Source of the DNA: Kurthia sibirica
GTDB taxonomy: Bacteria; Bacillota; Bacilli; Bacillales_A; Planococcaceae
Direction of reading: 5' to 3'
DNA length: 49,691 nt
Assembly (NCBI RefSeq): GCF_003143975.1
Contig: NZ_QFVR01000025.1
Span: 1 to 49,691, forward strand
Each line of letters opens with the position of its first letter. Positions within the stretch are counted from its first letter, which is position 1. The position numbers and the translations under genes are program-made. The notes below the pieces were generated by a model. It was not told where the DNA came from and did no database searches. It worked only from the letters and a program-made list of their open reading frames with translations. This document shows, piece by piece, positions 9,641-18,708 of this stretch.

Positions 9641-9995
9641 CTTGAATTTCCTCATTCAAAAAGCGTAAATATGTTTCACATGTATATTTAACCGACTGAA
9701 TCGATTGATAAAATCTTTTTTTACTCGTTTTTTGATAAAAGGATTGTACGACAAACTGTTCGATGGCATCGCAAGCATTATTAATTTGAACCATATGAAT
9801 CCACTTTGGGCGATTTTCTATAATATATTGTTGCGACAAATCTTGCCACTGCTTTAATTTTTCTTGGATGTGATCGGCATAGGGTTTCACCTCTTGAAAG
9901 AAGTCTGGTTCTAAGTTTTTCTCTCGCATCATCATGAAACGCTCCCAACTTATATCACATTCCTTGTAAAGCTCTGTTGTTATTTGTTTAAGCAT
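9633..9995 (-). CDS. yppE: YppE-family (DUF1798) protein
   Basis: A 120-residue, mostly helical soluble protein matching the YppE/DUF1798 family as I know it, including a tryptophan- and charge-rich N-terminal helix and the NNACDAIEQFVVQSFY stretch. Its biochemical function is unknown. The ATG at 9995 is eight bases after GGGAGG; an in-frame GTG nine bases earlier overlaps that binding site and is rejected. It is the first gene of the yppE-mrfA-mrfB operon. Confidence 0.82.
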   Translation of the reverse strand: MLKQITTELYKECDISWERFMMMREKNLEPDFFQEVKPYADHIQEKLKQWQDLSQQYIIENRPKWIHMVQINNACDAIEQFVVQSFYQKTSKKRFYQSIQSVKYTCETYLRFLNEEIQDD

Positions 9996-10065
9996 TGAAA
10001 GCACCTCCCTATTAATCTATAGTTCTATATTAGCAAATTAAGGTCGATTACACTACATAACAACA

Positions 10066-10079
10066 CGAACGAATATTCT
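10066..10079. promoter_or_regulatory. Possible LexA-like site upstream of yppE-mrfAB
   Basis: CGAACGAATATTCT resembles the Bacillus SOS box CGAAC-N4-GTTCG at 8 of 10 fixed positions. It lies about 70 bases upstream of yppE and in the gap shared with recU. The match is imperfect, and B. subtilis mrfAB is not known to me to be LexA-controlled, so this is tentative. Confidence 0.2.
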
Positions 10080-10213
10080 TCTTTTGTTCACAAATTCAAG
10101 CGTAGCAAGACCTTTTTATTGCTCAAGTATTTGCAAAAACAAGTCGTTACTGCTAATATCTTTTGGTAGTCTTTTTATTATAGATGCGTTCGTAACATGC
10201 TTTTCAGTAGAAA

Positions 10214-10241
10214 TTGCATGTTTTTAATATGGTATGATAAT
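10214..10241 (+). promoter_or_regulatory. Probable promoter of recU-ponA
   Basis: TTGCAT (10214-10219) and GATAAT (10236-10241) with 16 bases between, ending 18 bases before the recU ATG. The -35 is imperfect. Confidence 0.45.
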
Positions 10242-10259
10242 AGCCAATGAGGTGGTAAA

Positions 10260-10871
10260 ATGACGATTCGCTATCCAAATGGTCGTAAATATACGCCCAT
10301 CAAGCAGGATGCACAACCTATAAAAAAATCGACACCAAAGGATTTATCCTTTAGTAATCGCGGTAAAAGCTTAGAAGACGAGATTGATGAAGCCAACAGT
10401 TTTTATTTAACACGACAACTTGCAGTCATTCATAAGAAACCTGTTCCTATTCAAATCGTCAATGTAGAATATCCGTCACGAAGTGCGGCAGTTATTCGAG
10501 AAGCATATTTTAAAACGCCTTCAACAACGGATTATAATGGTGTGTACAAAGGACGCTATATTGACTTTGACGCGAAAGATACGAAAAATAAAACATCCTT
10601 TCCATTAAAAAATATTCACCCCCATCAAATGACGCATATGCGTGCAGCAGTCGAACATGGTGGTATTTGTTTTTTACTCGTAAGATTTTCAACATTAAAC
10701 AGGTATTTTGTTTTACCTTTTGACGTTGTCGATTCAACTTGGCATGACATGGAAAATGGCAGTAGAAAATCAATTCCACTCGAAATCTTTGAACAACAAG
10801 CAATTGAAATTAAAGTGGGTTATATTCCTCAGCTGGATTATTTAAAGGCAGTAGCCGCTTTGCTTCCGTAA
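10260..10871 (+). CDS. recU: Holliday junction resolvase RecU
   Basis: A 203-residue structure-specific endonuclease that cuts four-way junctions in recombinational repair and chromosome segregation. Recognisable RecU features are the N-terminal MTIRYPNGRKY, the SNRGKSLEDEIDEAN motif, the metal-binding region YKGRYIDFDAKDTKNK and the HPHQMTHM segment. Length matches the B. subtilis protein closely. The ATG follows GAGGTGG. It stands directly before ponA in the same direction, the conserved recU-ponA arrangement of Firmicutes. Confidence 0.96.
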   Translation: MTIRYPNGRKYTPIKQDAQPIKKSTPKDLSFSNRGKSLEDEIDEANSFYLTRQLAVIHKKPVPIQIVNVEYPSRSAAVIREAYFKTPSTTDYNGVYKGRYIDFDAKDTKNKTSFPLKNIHPHQMTHMRAAVEHGGICFLLVRFSTLNRYFVLPFDVVDSTWHDMENGSRKSIPLEIFEQQAIEIKVGYIPQLDYLKAVAALLP

Positions 10872-10899
10872 TACGAAGTAAGAAAGAGAGGGAATTTCA

Positions 10900-13485
10900 T
10901 TGGATAAACGATACAATTCTCGAGAAGAACGTAGAAGAATGGAAGAATTAGAGAAAAAAAGAGGCAATCGAAAATCATCTAAGGGGAAAAAAAACAAGCC
11001 GAAGAAATCTTGGTTCAAACGCATTTTCTTAACTGCTCTTACGCTTGGTATGATTTTACTAATAGGTGGTGGTAGTCTTTTTGCTTACTACGCTTTCACT
11101 GCGCCCAAACTCAATGAGGAAACACTAAAAGACCCTGTATCATCAAAATTCTTTGATATAAATGGGAAAGAGTTTTATTCGATGGGTACAGAAGAACGCG
11201 ATCATGTTAGTTATGAAGATATTCCACAAGAAATGATCGATGCGATTCTTTCTACGGAAGATTCACGATTCAACTCCCATCATGGCATTGACTTTTATCG
11301 CCTAGGTGGTGCTGTTTTAGCCAACTTCAGAGATGGTTTTGGCGCACAGGGAGCAAGTACATTAACGCAACAAGTAATTAAGAACTCCTTTTTAAATAAT
11401 GGTAAAACATTAAAACGTAAAGCACAGGAAGCTTATTTATCGCTTCAGCTTGAACGCGAATATTCTAAAAATGAGATTTTTGAAATGTATTTCAACAAAG
11501 TATTAATGAGTGGTCGTATTTATGGCTTTGGGACTGCATCACAGCATTTTTATGGCAAGAGCTTAGATAAGTTAACATTACCTCAAATGGCTCTGTTAGC
11601 AGGTATGCCACAATCACCCAATAACTATAATGCTTTCAAAAATCCAGAACTCGCTGAAAAACGACGGAACACTGTATTAAAACTTATGTACAACAACAAA
11701 AAAATTACAAAAGATGAAATGGATGCAGCGATGAAGGTCAGTGTGAAAAAAGGCCTGTTACCTGAAAGTAAACGTGTCGCACGCAGCAGTTCAAAATATG
11801 ATGCTTTCGTGGATGTTGTATTAAAAGAAATCGCTGAAAACAAAGATGAAAAAGCACTAGAAGAAGGCGTTAGCGTCTATACAACACTTGATCCTGAAGC
11901 GCAGAAGATTGTCGAAAAAACAGTTAATAACGATGCAAACTTCCCTACAAAAACAATTGAAACAGGTATTTCTGTAGTCAATACGCAAAATGGGGAAATA
12001 TCAGCAATCGGAGGCGCACGTAATTACGGACCTGAGCGAGGCTTCAACTTTGCACAAGCTTTAAAAACACGTCAACCCGGTTCAACGATGAAACCGATTA
12101 TGGATTACGGTCCTGCAATAGAAAATCTTAAATGGAGCACTGGTAAAATCATCAATGATTCACCGATGACCTATTCTGGTTCTTCACAACAAATTAATAA
12201 CTACGATAATAAATTCCGAGGAAATATTACAATGCGCGAAGCTTTATACAACTCACGTAATATTCCTGCGATTAAAGCATTCAAAGAAGTCGGTACTTCT
12301 AAAGTAAAAGACTTCATCGGTAATTTCGGCATCACGCCGGATGAACTGTATGAATCAGACGCAATCGGTGGTGGTAATGTCAATCTGTCGCCAATTGATA
12401 TGTCTGGTATTTATGCTTCATTTGGTAATAATGGTATTTACATTAAACCACATGCGATCAAAAAAATTGTCTATCGTGATGGTAATACAGCTAAAACCTA
12501 TACGCCTGAGCCAAAAGCTGCGATGAGTGACTACACCGCGTATATGCTTACAGATATGATGCGTGATGTAGTAAGTTCAAAAGCTGGTGCATCAGGTAGT
12601 TTAGCAGCCGTTTATGGCGTTGATATTGCCGGTAAAACAGGGACAACTAACTACACTGCAGAACAATTAAGAGAATATAATTTACCGGATGGTTCTGTAC
12701 CAGATTCTTGGTTTGCTGGTTACTCGTCGAAATATTCAATCTCAGTTTGGACAGGTTATGCTAAACGTTCAAATGGTATTTCAACACCACCTGAGCGTCA
12801 GTTAGCTCAAAATCTATTCCGGAATATTATGACGCAGATTTCAGCTGGTAAAAATACGCCTAGCTTCGTCAAACCAAATTCTGTGATCCAGTCAGGCAAT
12901 GAACTATTTGTACGCGGAACACAGGTACCGGCTACACCAACACCGGAAAAAGAAGATAAAGAAGAAGATAAAACAGTGGCAGCTCCAACTGGCTTAAATG
13001 CGACCTATAATGCGGATGCTAAATCTGTTTCTCTCTCATGGAATAAGAGTTCAACAGATGGTGCAAACTATCGTATTGCTGTAAATGGCAAAGCCATCGG
13101 TTCTACCGAGGGAACAACGGCATCTTATAATGTGCCACAAGATGCCACTTCATTGACCTTTACAGTTGTTGCTGTTGCGAATGGTAAGACGAGTGCTGCC
13201 GCTTCTGCCACAGTGAAAATTTCTACTGTACCTACAGAACCAGAAATTGACGAACCTGAAACAGAAACACCCGTTGAACCTGAAACGGAGACACCTAAGC
13301 CCGAAACAGAAACACCTAAACCTGAAACGGAAACACCTAAGCCCGAAACAGAAACACCTAAGCCCGAAACAGAAACACCCGTTGAACCTGACGAACCCGA
13401 AACAGAAGAACCTACAAAAAAACCACAGGGTACGACAAATAATGGAACGACAACTAATAAAAATGATGATGAAGTCACAACCTAA
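10900..13485 (+). CDS. ponA: Class A penicillin-binding protein PBP1 (transglycosylase/transpeptidase)
   Basis: Bifunctional peptidoglycan synthase of 861 residues. Order: basic cytoplasmic tail, one membrane segment (about 40-62), GT51 transglycosylase (EDSRFNSHHGID, QGASTLTQQ), transpeptidase with SxxK (STMK, serine about 395), SRN and KTGTT (about 579), a fibronectin type III-like module (about 695-780) and a long acidic tail of PKPETET repeats. The start is TTG at 10900 behind AAGAGAGGG, 28 bases after recU. The tail is likely extended and outside the membrane. GpsB encoded at 5.7 kb is a known partner of PBP1 in B. subtilis. Confidence 0.96.
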   Translation: MDKRYNSREERRRMEELEKKRGNRKSSKGKKNKPKKSWFKRIFLTALTLGMILLIGGGSLFAYYAFTAPKLNEETLKDPVSSKFFDINGKEFYSMGTEERDHVSYEDIPQEMIDAILSTEDSRFNSHHGIDFYRLGGAVLANFRDGFGAQGASTLTQQVIKNSFLNNGKTLKRKAQEAYLSLQLEREYSKNEIFEMYFNKVLMSGRIYGFGTASQHFYGKSLDKLTLPQMALLAGMPQSPNNYNAFKNPELAEKRRNTVLKLMYNNKKITKDEMDAAMKVSVKKGLLPESKRVARSSSKYDAFVDVVLKEIAENKDEKALEEGVSVYTTLDPEAQKIVEKTVNNDANFPTKTIETGISVVNTQNGEISAIGGARNYGPERGFNFAQALKTRQPGSTMKPIMDYGPAIENLKWSTGKIINDSPMTYSGSSQQINNYDNKFRGNITMREALYNSRNIPAIKAFKEVGTSKVKDFIGNFGITPDELYESDAIGGGNVNLSPIDMSGIYASFGNNGIYIKPHAIKKIVYRDGNTAKTYTPEPKAAMSDYTAYMLTDMMRDVVSSKAGASGSLAAVYGVDIAGKTGTTNYTAEQLREYNLPDGSVPDSWFAGYSSKYSISVWTGYAKRSNGISTPPERQLAQNLFRNIMTQISAGKNTPSFVKPNSVIQSGNELFVRGTQVPATPTPEKEDKEEDKTVAAPTGLNATYNADAKSVSLSWNKSSTDGANYRIAVNGKAIGSTEGTTASYNVPQDATSLTFTVVAVANGKTSAAASATVKISTVPTEPEIDEPETETPVEPETETPKPETETPKPETETPKPETETPKPETETPVEPDEPETEEPTKKPQGTTNNGTTTNKNDDEVTT
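13252..13410 (+). repeat. In-frame tandem repeat coding PBP1 tail
   Basis: About 21-base units of the CCTAAGCCCGAAACAGAAACA type, differing mostly at third positions, encode five near-perfect ETETPKP heptads flanked by variant PVEPETET units. Such arrays change copy number easily. Confidence 0.85.
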
Positions 13486-13494
13486 CAATACTAT

Positions 13495-13547
13495 AAAAAA
13501 CACGATGAAACTTTTCTTCTCGAAAAGTACTTCATCGTGTTTTTTTC
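13495..13547 (+). terminator. Terminator of recU-ponA
   Basis: ACACGATGAA (13500-13509) pairs with TTCATCGTGT (13531-13540), with an inner ACTTTTC/GAAAAGT stem, followed by seven T. Confidence 0.9.
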
Positions 13548-13567
13548 TTATGTGATTTACTTAAGTA

Positions 13568-13729
13568 ATGAATCAACTCGTATTTCTCGTACTTTCTAAT
13601 GACCAAGCTATAGTCCACCTGAATTTTGTAGCAGTTGCCGCTGGATCTAACAGCGATTTAGAAAGCGTTTCATTACGTGATTCTTTCACAGTATTTGCTT
13701 GGAACGAGCGAATACAAGCACAATCATGA
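13568..13729 (+). CDS. Possible 53-codon small ORF, unrecognised
   Basis: An ATG at 13568 opens 53 codons ending in TGA at 13727-13729 (beginning MNQLVFLVLSNDQA). It has no clear ribosome binding site and lies right after the ponA terminator, in the gap before the convergent ypoC gene. Amino-acid composition is not absurd for a protein, but I recognise no family; it may be a decayed fragment or chance. Confidence 0.2.
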   Translation: MNQLVFLVLSNDQAIVHLNFVAVAAGSNSDLESVSLRDSFTVFAWNERIQAQS

Positions 13730-13730
13730 T

Positions 13731-13770
13731 GTAAAATAACCAGTATTCGCTAATCGAACGAATACTGGTT
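13731..13770 (-). terminator. Terminator after ypoC
   Basis: AACCAGTATTCG (13738-13749) pairs perfectly with CGAATACTGGTT (13759-13770). On the minus strand the tail reads ATTTTAC, so the U-run is weak. It sits six bases after the ypoC stop. Confidence 0.65.
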
Positions 13771-13775
13771 GGTTA

Positions 13776-14120
13776 CTATTTTTTGAGTCTTAAGCGTGCA
13801 CAGCGTTTTTTTGTTTCAATAAATAATTCATCTAATTGTCTATAACAAGCATACTGTCCTGGTTTTTTATCAATAAAAGCTAGTCTTTCCATCGCATTGA
13901 TTGGTAACAGCTCATACTGTTGCGTAGTATCAAATACGTTGGAATCAGATGCTTCAGCTATAAATTGCTTATACAACAGAATGCCCGCTTCCATCATCGT
14001 ACCTGCTGAACGATCACGTCTCTTATGTGCCGCTTCTATTTGTGGTTGCAATCCCCCCCACTGTTCTAGCCATTTATCTACCCTATCTTTAGTAATAGCC
14101 TCTTTCATACATACAATCAT
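13776..14120 (-). CDS. ypoC: YpoC-family protein
   Basis: A 114-residue soluble protein matching the YpoC family, which occupies the position after nth in Bacillus genomes. Function is unknown. A WGGLQPQIEAAHKRRD segment near residues 20-36 and a C-terminal basic helix are the most distinctive parts. Its ATG overlaps the nth stop codon (ATGA), indicating translational coupling in the dnaD-nth-ypoC operon. Confidence 0.82.
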   Translation of the reverse strand: MIVCMKEAITKDRVDKWLEQWGGLQPQIEAAHKRRDRSAGTMMEAGILLYKQFIAEASDSNVFDTTQQYELLPINAMERLAFIDKKPGQYACYRQLDELFIETKKRCARLRLKK

Positions 14121-14776
14121 TGATTTACTAACCCCTTTTTAAGTCGTTTTTGCCCTTCGCGACATGTTCCAAGTAATGGGCAACTATCACAATTAGGCTT
14201 TTGTGCCTTACAAAAATAACGACCAAAAAAGATTAGTTGATGATGTGCCTTTGACCAGCGTTCAACCGGTGTTTTTTTCATGATTGTTTCTTCTACTTGC
14301 ATAACATTATCCTTCCAACGACATAAACCTAAGCGCTTTGTTACACGTTCGACATGCGTATCAACAGCCATTGCCGGTACACCAAAAGCTACTGATAAGA
14401 CAACATTGGCTGTTTTACGACCAACGCCTGCTAACGTAATTAACTCTTCTCGATCAGCTGGAATTTCTCCATTGTAGACATCTATTAATCTTTGACATAA
14501 TTTTTGAATATTATTCGCCTTACCACGATATAATCCAATAGAACGTATATCCTGTTGCAATTCTTCTAAGGAAACAGCTAAGTAATCTTCCGGTGTTTTA
14601 TATTTTTGAAATAAATTTTTCGTTACTTTATTGACGAGGACATCGGTGCATTGTGCCGATAATAATGTCGCAATTGTTAATTCGAAGGCATTGTCATGCA
14701 CCAGCTCACAATGAGCGTCTGGATACATACGATCCATTTCGTCTAAACAAGCCAACCATTGTTTTATCGTTAACAT
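14117..14776 (-). CDS. nth: Endonuclease III (base-excision repair glycosylase/AP lyase)
   Basis: A 219-residue HhH-GPD DNA glycosylase removing oxidised pyrimidines and cleaving abasic sites. Visible are the helix-hairpin-helix LAGVGRKTANVVLS with the catalytic lysine, VDTHVERV with the catalytic aspartate, and the four-cysteine [4Fe-4S] loop (CKAQKPNCDSCPLLGTC). Length equals that of B. subtilis Nth. The start is the ATG at 14776, four bases after GGAGAGGG and overlapping the dnaD stop as TAATG. The seven-codon upstream extension contains the binding site itself and is rejected. Confidence 0.96.
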   Translation of the reverse strand: MLTIKQWLACLDEMDRMYPDAHCELVHDNAFELTIATLLSAQCTDVLVNKVTKNLFQKYKTPEDYLAVSLEELQQDIRSIGLYRGKANNIQKLCQRLIDVYNGEIPADREELITLAGVGRKTANVVLSVAFGVPAMAVDTHVERVTKRLGLCRWKDNVMQVEETIMKKTPVERWSKAHHQLIFFGRYFCKAQKPNCDSCPLLGTCREGQKRLKKGLVNQ

Positions 14777-15501
14777 TATTCCCTCTCCTCTAACCAATTG
14801 TAAAACGGTGGTTTTTTCGTAGTTTGCGACATATCTGCAGCATTAATACCTGCTACAGGCTTCACTGTATGCTCTCTAAAATTTTTAGATTGCTTCATCG
14901 CTTCTTTTGATGTTTTCACATTTTTCTTTTTCCACTCAAATAAAATTCGATCAATATATTTCAAATTAATCTTATCGCTTAAAACAGCTTCTTTTAAAGC
15001 TTGGCGAATAAGTTCTGGTGAATGTTGATCTTGATCAAGCCACATGGCCACCATTTCAATTTCAATAGGTGACAATAAACGTCCAAATTCCTGTTCAAAC
15101 ATTTGGAAAAGTTTTCCTTCGTTTAGATGATCCTGTTTTTCTTCTTTGACGATTTCTTCCGTCTGATCACAATCCAATAAACGCATCCATACTGGGTATA
15201 AACTCATTTTTTCATATAATACATTATTTTGATTAACGCCCTGTTGTATATCTACAAAACCTTTTTTCAATAATGCTTGTAAACAAAACATGACCTGTTG
15301 CTCGGGAATATCCATGCGTATGGCAATATCCGTATGTGAAGGGAAATCAATTCCTTGTTCGATAAATGAATGAATTTGCAATAATAGCATCGCTTCTTCA
15401 TCTGAAATTTTTAGTTTTTTATAATATTTGAAAAATAATTGTGGAATGGCTACATTCCCACTACTAATCCATACTTGGAGCCTTTCTTTATCTGATTGCA
15501 T
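14776..15501 (-). CDS. dnaD: Replication initiation/restart protein DnaD
   Basis: A 241-residue primosomal protein acting with DnaB and DnaI in helicase loading at oriC and stalled forks. The N-terminal winged-helix part is followed by the DnaB/DnaD C-terminal domain with the hallmark segments EQEFGRLLSPIEIEM, WLDQDQHSPELIRQAL and INLKYIDRILFEWKKK, and the tail ends FYNWLEERE as in B. subtilis. The ATG at 15501 has AGGAGGAG about ten bases upstream; the TTG nine codons earlier spans that site. Here it is separated from asnS by about 13 kb of other genes. Confidence 0.94.
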   Translation of the reverse strand: MQSDKERLQVWISSGNVAIPQLFFKYYKKLKISDEEAMLLLQIHSFIEQGIDFPSHTDIAIRMDIPEQQVMFCLQALLKKGFVDIQQGVNQNNVLYEKMSLYPVWMRLLDCDQTEEIVKEEKQDHLNEGKLFQMFEQEFGRLLSPIEIEMVAMWLDQDQHSPELIRQALKEAVLSDKINLKYIDRILFEWKKKNVKTSKEAMKQSKNFREHTVKPVAGINAADMSQTTKKPPFYNWLEERE

Positions 15502-15640
15502 CGCTATATGACTCCTCCTCTTTCTCAAGCTTCAGAGTGTATTATACCATCTTTAGATACGAGAGACATGGAGAAACACTCACATTTCACTTCCGACATT
15601 CAACAGGTTATATTTCACTTTATTTTGTTGATTTTTCAAT

Positions 15641-15686
15641 AAAAAAAGGCATTATATAACGTCTCTCAACGTCATACAATGCCTTT
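15641..15686 (-). terminator. Terminator of the short-chain dehydrogenase gene
   Basis: On the minus strand AAAGGCATT and AATGCCTTT form the stem, with an inner GACGTT/AACGTC pairing, followed by at least seven T. Confidence 0.85.
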
Positions 15687-15702
15687 ATAATAAATCGAAA
15701 TA

Positions 15703-16437
15703 TTATTGAGCGCTTAATCCACCATCAATAACAAATTCAGAACCAGTTGAGTAGCTTGAATCATCAGAAGCAAGGAATACGATCATATTCGAAACTTCTT
15801 CTGGTTGAGCTACACGTTTAAGTGGAATATGTTTTGCGAATGCCTCAACCTGTGCTTTAGTATCTTCTTGAACAACCATTGGTGTTGCGATAACACCTGG
15901 GTGAACTGAGTTTACACGGATGCCGTAGTTAGCGCCTTCCATAGCAGCCGCTTTTGTCATGCCACGTACAGCGAATTTAGTATCTGTATAACCAATTGCA
16001 CCAGCAACTAAGCCATTTAATGATGAAATATTTACGATTGAACCATTCCCAGCTTTTTGCATTGAAGGAATAACTGTTTTCATTCCTAAAAATACGGAAA
16101 CTTGGTTAATATCAACAATACGACGGTACTCTTCTTCAGTCGTTTCTAAAATTGATTTAGCCATTGTAATACCCGCATTATTTACTAGTACATTTACAGG
16201 TCCGAATGTTTTTTCAGCTTCAGCAACTACTGTTGCCCAATCAGCTGCACTTGTAACATTTTGTTTTACAAAAATAGCATTTTCACCTAATTCAGTTGCA
16301 AGAGCTTGCCCTTTTTCTTCATTTAAATCAGTCATTACTACTTTTGCGCCTTCTGCAACAAATTTGCGTGCGTGAGCTGCGCCCATTCCTTGTGCCGAAC
16401 CTGTGATAATTGCTACTTTACCTTCTAAACGTGCCAT
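15703..16437 (-). CDS. Short-chain dehydrogenase/reductase (classical SDR)
   Basis: A 244-residue NAD(P)-dependent oxidoreductase. The cofactor site TGSAQGMG is at 12-19, NNAG near 87, the catalytic serine in VNISSLNG, and the YxxxK pair reads YTDTK instead of the usual YxxSK. An aspartate at the end of beta-2 (VVMTDLNEE) favours NAD(H). It looks closest to glucose-1-dehydrogenase, levodione reductase and hydroxysteroid-type SDRs, but the substrate cannot be assigned. A good AAGGAGGAAT precedes the ATG. It is monocistronic, with its own promoter, operator-like palindrome and terminator. Confidence 0.88.
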   Translation of the reverse strand: MARLEGKVAIITGSAQGMGAAHARKFVAEGAKVVMTDLNEEKGQALATELGENAIFVKQNVTSAADWATVVAEAEKTFGPVNVLVNNAGITMAKSILETTEEEYRRIVDINQVSVFLGMKTVIPSMQKAGNGSIVNISSLNGLVAGAIGYTDTKFAVRGMTKAAAMEGANYGIRVNSVHPGVIATPMVVQEDTKAQVEAFAKHIPLKRVAQPEEVSNMIVFLASDDSSYSTGSEFVIDGGLSAQ

Positions 16438-16468
16438 AATAAAATTCCTCCTTGATTAATATAACTTG

Positions 16469-16503
16469 AATATTTAACAATAAATTGTTTAACGTTAAAT
16501 ATT
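16469..16503. promoter_or_regulatory. Nested palindrome, probable operator of the SDR gene
   Basis: AATATTTAAC (16469-16478) and GTTAAATATT (16494-16503) are a perfect 10-base inverted repeat. A second repeat AACAA-N4-TTGTT (16476-16489) is nested and off-centre within it. It lies just downstream of the predicted transcription start of the SDR gene, where a repressor could block elongation. Confidence 0.5.
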
Positions 16504-16514
16504 CTATCGCTATA

Positions 16515-16543
16515 AATTTAACCATTATTTTAATATAAGTCAA
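16515..16543 (-). promoter_or_regulatory. Probable sigma-A promoter of the SDR gene
   Basis: On the minus strand TTGACT (16538-16543) and TAAATT (16515-16520) with a 17-base spacer. The predicted start near 16508 leaves a 70-base leader. Confidence 0.55.
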
Positions 16544-16914
16544 ACAATATGTTCAGTCTTTCACAAATAAAATCTTCCTTTTCACTAATTACCGTATTCC
16601 TATATTTCAAAACATACCTCATTACTTGATATTTTCCATTTTCAGAAATATTTTTTAGAATAAAAATTTAGAATAAATTTAAAGAAAATTATTCCATTAA
16701 TGTATTTTTGTATTAGTATAAATGATAAATTTAAATTCTTTTATACCACTTATTAATAATAAAACACTTTATCAGAATATTTAAATTATATTATTGGGTA
16801 TATATATGCATCGAAAAACAGCTTTTAGTATGACTAAAGACTTAACTACAAAGGAATATTATGCTATGTTTATAGATGTAAATAAAAGATTTTATAGTAT
16901 AAAGGAGAAAAAAA
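16544..16914. other. AT-rich intergenic spacer before the chemoreceptor
   Basis: A very AT-rich stretch of about 370 bases. A 68-codon frame starting at 16794 runs into the chemoreceptor gene and looks like chance. I see no strong promoter or hairpin here, though the chemoreceptor promoter must lie in it. Confidence 0.5.
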
Positions 16915-18645
16915 TTGAAAAAACTATCTTTAAAAACAAAAAATATACTGTTCGCATCTGTAATCACAATTGTTGTTGCTTTAATTATCACAACAATTAA
17001 CTACTTCATGAGTATGAATGCCACGGTTAATCGTTTAACAACTGTCTCACAAGAAACAGTTGCTGCTTGGTCTGAGGATATAAACTCGAAAAACGTCGAA
17101 ACAATTATGGCAACAAAAGATGACAAATTACAAAAAGAAATGATTGCACACTTTGATCGCTTAAGTGAGTACCAGCCACAGGTTGCTCAAGGTTACCTTT
17201 TTGGTACTGAATTAGTTGACGGTGCTGGTACTAGCGTTATTTCGGGTCCACAATCGCTCATGGATGATTTTGCCAAAGGTGATTTACATGTTGGCGATAT
17301 TTACACGCAGCCTAAAGTAATTGCAAATGCAATTACAGAAATGTTAGCTACAAAGAAACAAACGATTTCTGAGATTTATTCAGATGATTTTGGTACATAT
17401 CTGACGGTTTTGAAACCTTTAATCAACTCAAATGGTGAAATATTTGCGTATTATGGCGTAGATTTTGATGCTGGATCGTATTTAAATGGCGAATATAAAA
17501 AAATCAAAACTACCATTCTTATTCTAATTGTTTTATTAGCTATTGTTTGTGCAATTCAATATTTATTTATGACAAAATTATTTAAACCAATTGGTCATAT
17601 GCAAGAAAGTATGAAAGCCATTACAGCTGGTGACTATTCTGTGCGCTTAAAAGAAGGCGATGATGAACTTGGTCAACTGTCTCACGAGTTTAATACGTTA
17701 ACGAAAACAATAGGTGGAATGCTTGATTCAATAAAAGAAACTTCTATAGAAACAAGCCTTCGTGCTAATGAATTATCTCGTGAAACAGATGAAGTTGAAC
17801 AAGGTCTACAACAAATCACAACGAATGTTCAACAAATGTCTCTACGAATGAATGATCAAACAGAGTCTACCAGTGAAGTACTTGTTTCGGTGCAAGAACT
17901 CTCTAAAACGGTCGACTCCATTACTAATAATGTGATGAATGTGAGTGAATTATCTATCACAACAGAAGAGCATGCAAAATCTGGTACTGACTCTATCGAA
18001 CATTTAAAAAATCAAATGCTTAAGTTGAGTAATTCATCACAAAAATCCGAAAAAAATATTTCCTCTTTAAAACAACGATCAGACGAGATTAATAGCATTG
18101 TACAACTAATTACTGACATAGCCGATCAAACTAATTTACTCTCGCTAAACGCAGCAATTGAAGCGGCTCGTGCGGGTGAACATGGTAAGGGATTTGCAGT
18201 AGTAGCCGATGAAGTGCGTAAGCTAGCTGAACAATCCTCAAAATCAGCAAATCAAATAAGAGGTCTTATCCAAGATGTCCAACATGAAACAGATAAAGCA
18301 GTCCAATCCTTCCGTACGGAAGCAACCTTAGTAAATGAAAGTACATTACTAGTGGATGATATGGGTTCAACCTTCCGCGATATATTATCGCAAACAGCGA
18401 ATGTCTCTAGTAGCGTTCAAGAAGTTTCTGCTGCACTGGAAGAAATCGCAGCTGAGAACGAAGAAATCGCATCAATTTTTGAACAACTAAGCGATACATC
18501 GACTGAAAATAATGATGCATTAGAAAAAATAACAACGAATATTGAAGGGCAACAAAATTCCTTTGAAAACATTGTTAATTCTACTAAACAAATGAACGAC
18601 ATTGTTTCTGAACTTGAACAATTAGTTTCAGAAGTAAAAGACTAA
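16915..18645 (+). CDS. Methyl-accepting chemotaxis protein
   Basis: A 576-residue transmembrane chemoreceptor. Membrane segment one is at about 12-34 and segment two at about 199-220, enclosing a roughly 165-residue extracellular ligand domain. A HAMP linker follows (about 220-275), then the long cytoplasmic signalling coiled coil with the conserved hairpin tip ([20 protein letters not shown], then [15 protein letters not shown]). It signals to CheA/CheW. The ligand is unknown, and the sensor domain looks Cache-like only by topology. The start is TTG at 16915, six bases after AAAGGAG. It directly precedes the adenylation-reductase gene on the same strand. Confidence 0.94.
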   Translation: MKKLSLKTKNILFASVITIVVALIITTINYFMSMNATVNRLTTVSQETVAAWSEDINSKNVETIMATKDDKLQKEMIAHFDRLSEYQPQVAQGYLFGTELVDGAGTSVISGPQSLMDDFAKGDLHVGDIYTQPKVIANAITEMLATKKQTISEIYSDDFGTYLTVLKPLINSNGEIFAYYGVDFDAGSYLNGEYKKIKTTILILIVLLAIVCAIQYLFMTKLFKPIGHMQESMKAITAGDYSVRLKEGDDELGQLSHEFNTLTKTIGGMLDSIKETSIETSLRANELSRETDEVEQGLQQITTNVQQMSLRMNDQTESTSEVLVSVQELSKTVDSITNNVMNVSELSITTEEHAKSGTDSIEHLKNQMLKLSNSSQKSEKNISSLKQRSDEINSIVQLITDIADQTNLLSLNAAIEAARAGEHGKGFAVVADEVRKLAEQSSKSANQIRGLIQDVQHETDKAVQSFRTEATLVNESTLLVDDMGSTFRDILSQTANVSSSVQEVSAALEEIAAENEEIASIFEQLSDTSTENNDALEKITTNIEGQQNSFENIVNSTKQMNDIVSELEQLVSEVKD

Positions 18646-18656
18646 AAATAACACAT

Positions 18657-18688
18657 GGCTCTTCAAGTAATATTGAAGAGTCTATTTT
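18657..18688 (+). terminator. Weak terminator or attenuator between chemoreceptor and NRPS-like gene
   Basis: CTCTTCAA (18659-18666) pairs with TTGAAGAG (18673-18680), followed by TCTATTTTTA. The stem is short, so partial readthrough into the next gene is plausible. Confidence 0.5.
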
Positions 18689-18708
18689 TAAAGAAGGAGC
18701 TATTTACA

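Noticed and set aside
13240-13420. A CRISPR-like array
   Set aside because: The repeats are in-frame codons of the PBP1 tail with no spacers. No other array-like pattern was seen in the window.
13125-13555. Several long open frames on both strands over the ponA tail
   Set aside because: They are by-products of the repetitive PKPETET codons; composition is a mirror of the repeat.
16794-17000. A 68-codon frame before the chemoreceptor
   Set aside because: It overlaps the well-supported TTG start of the chemoreceptor and encodes low-complexity sequence with no family match.
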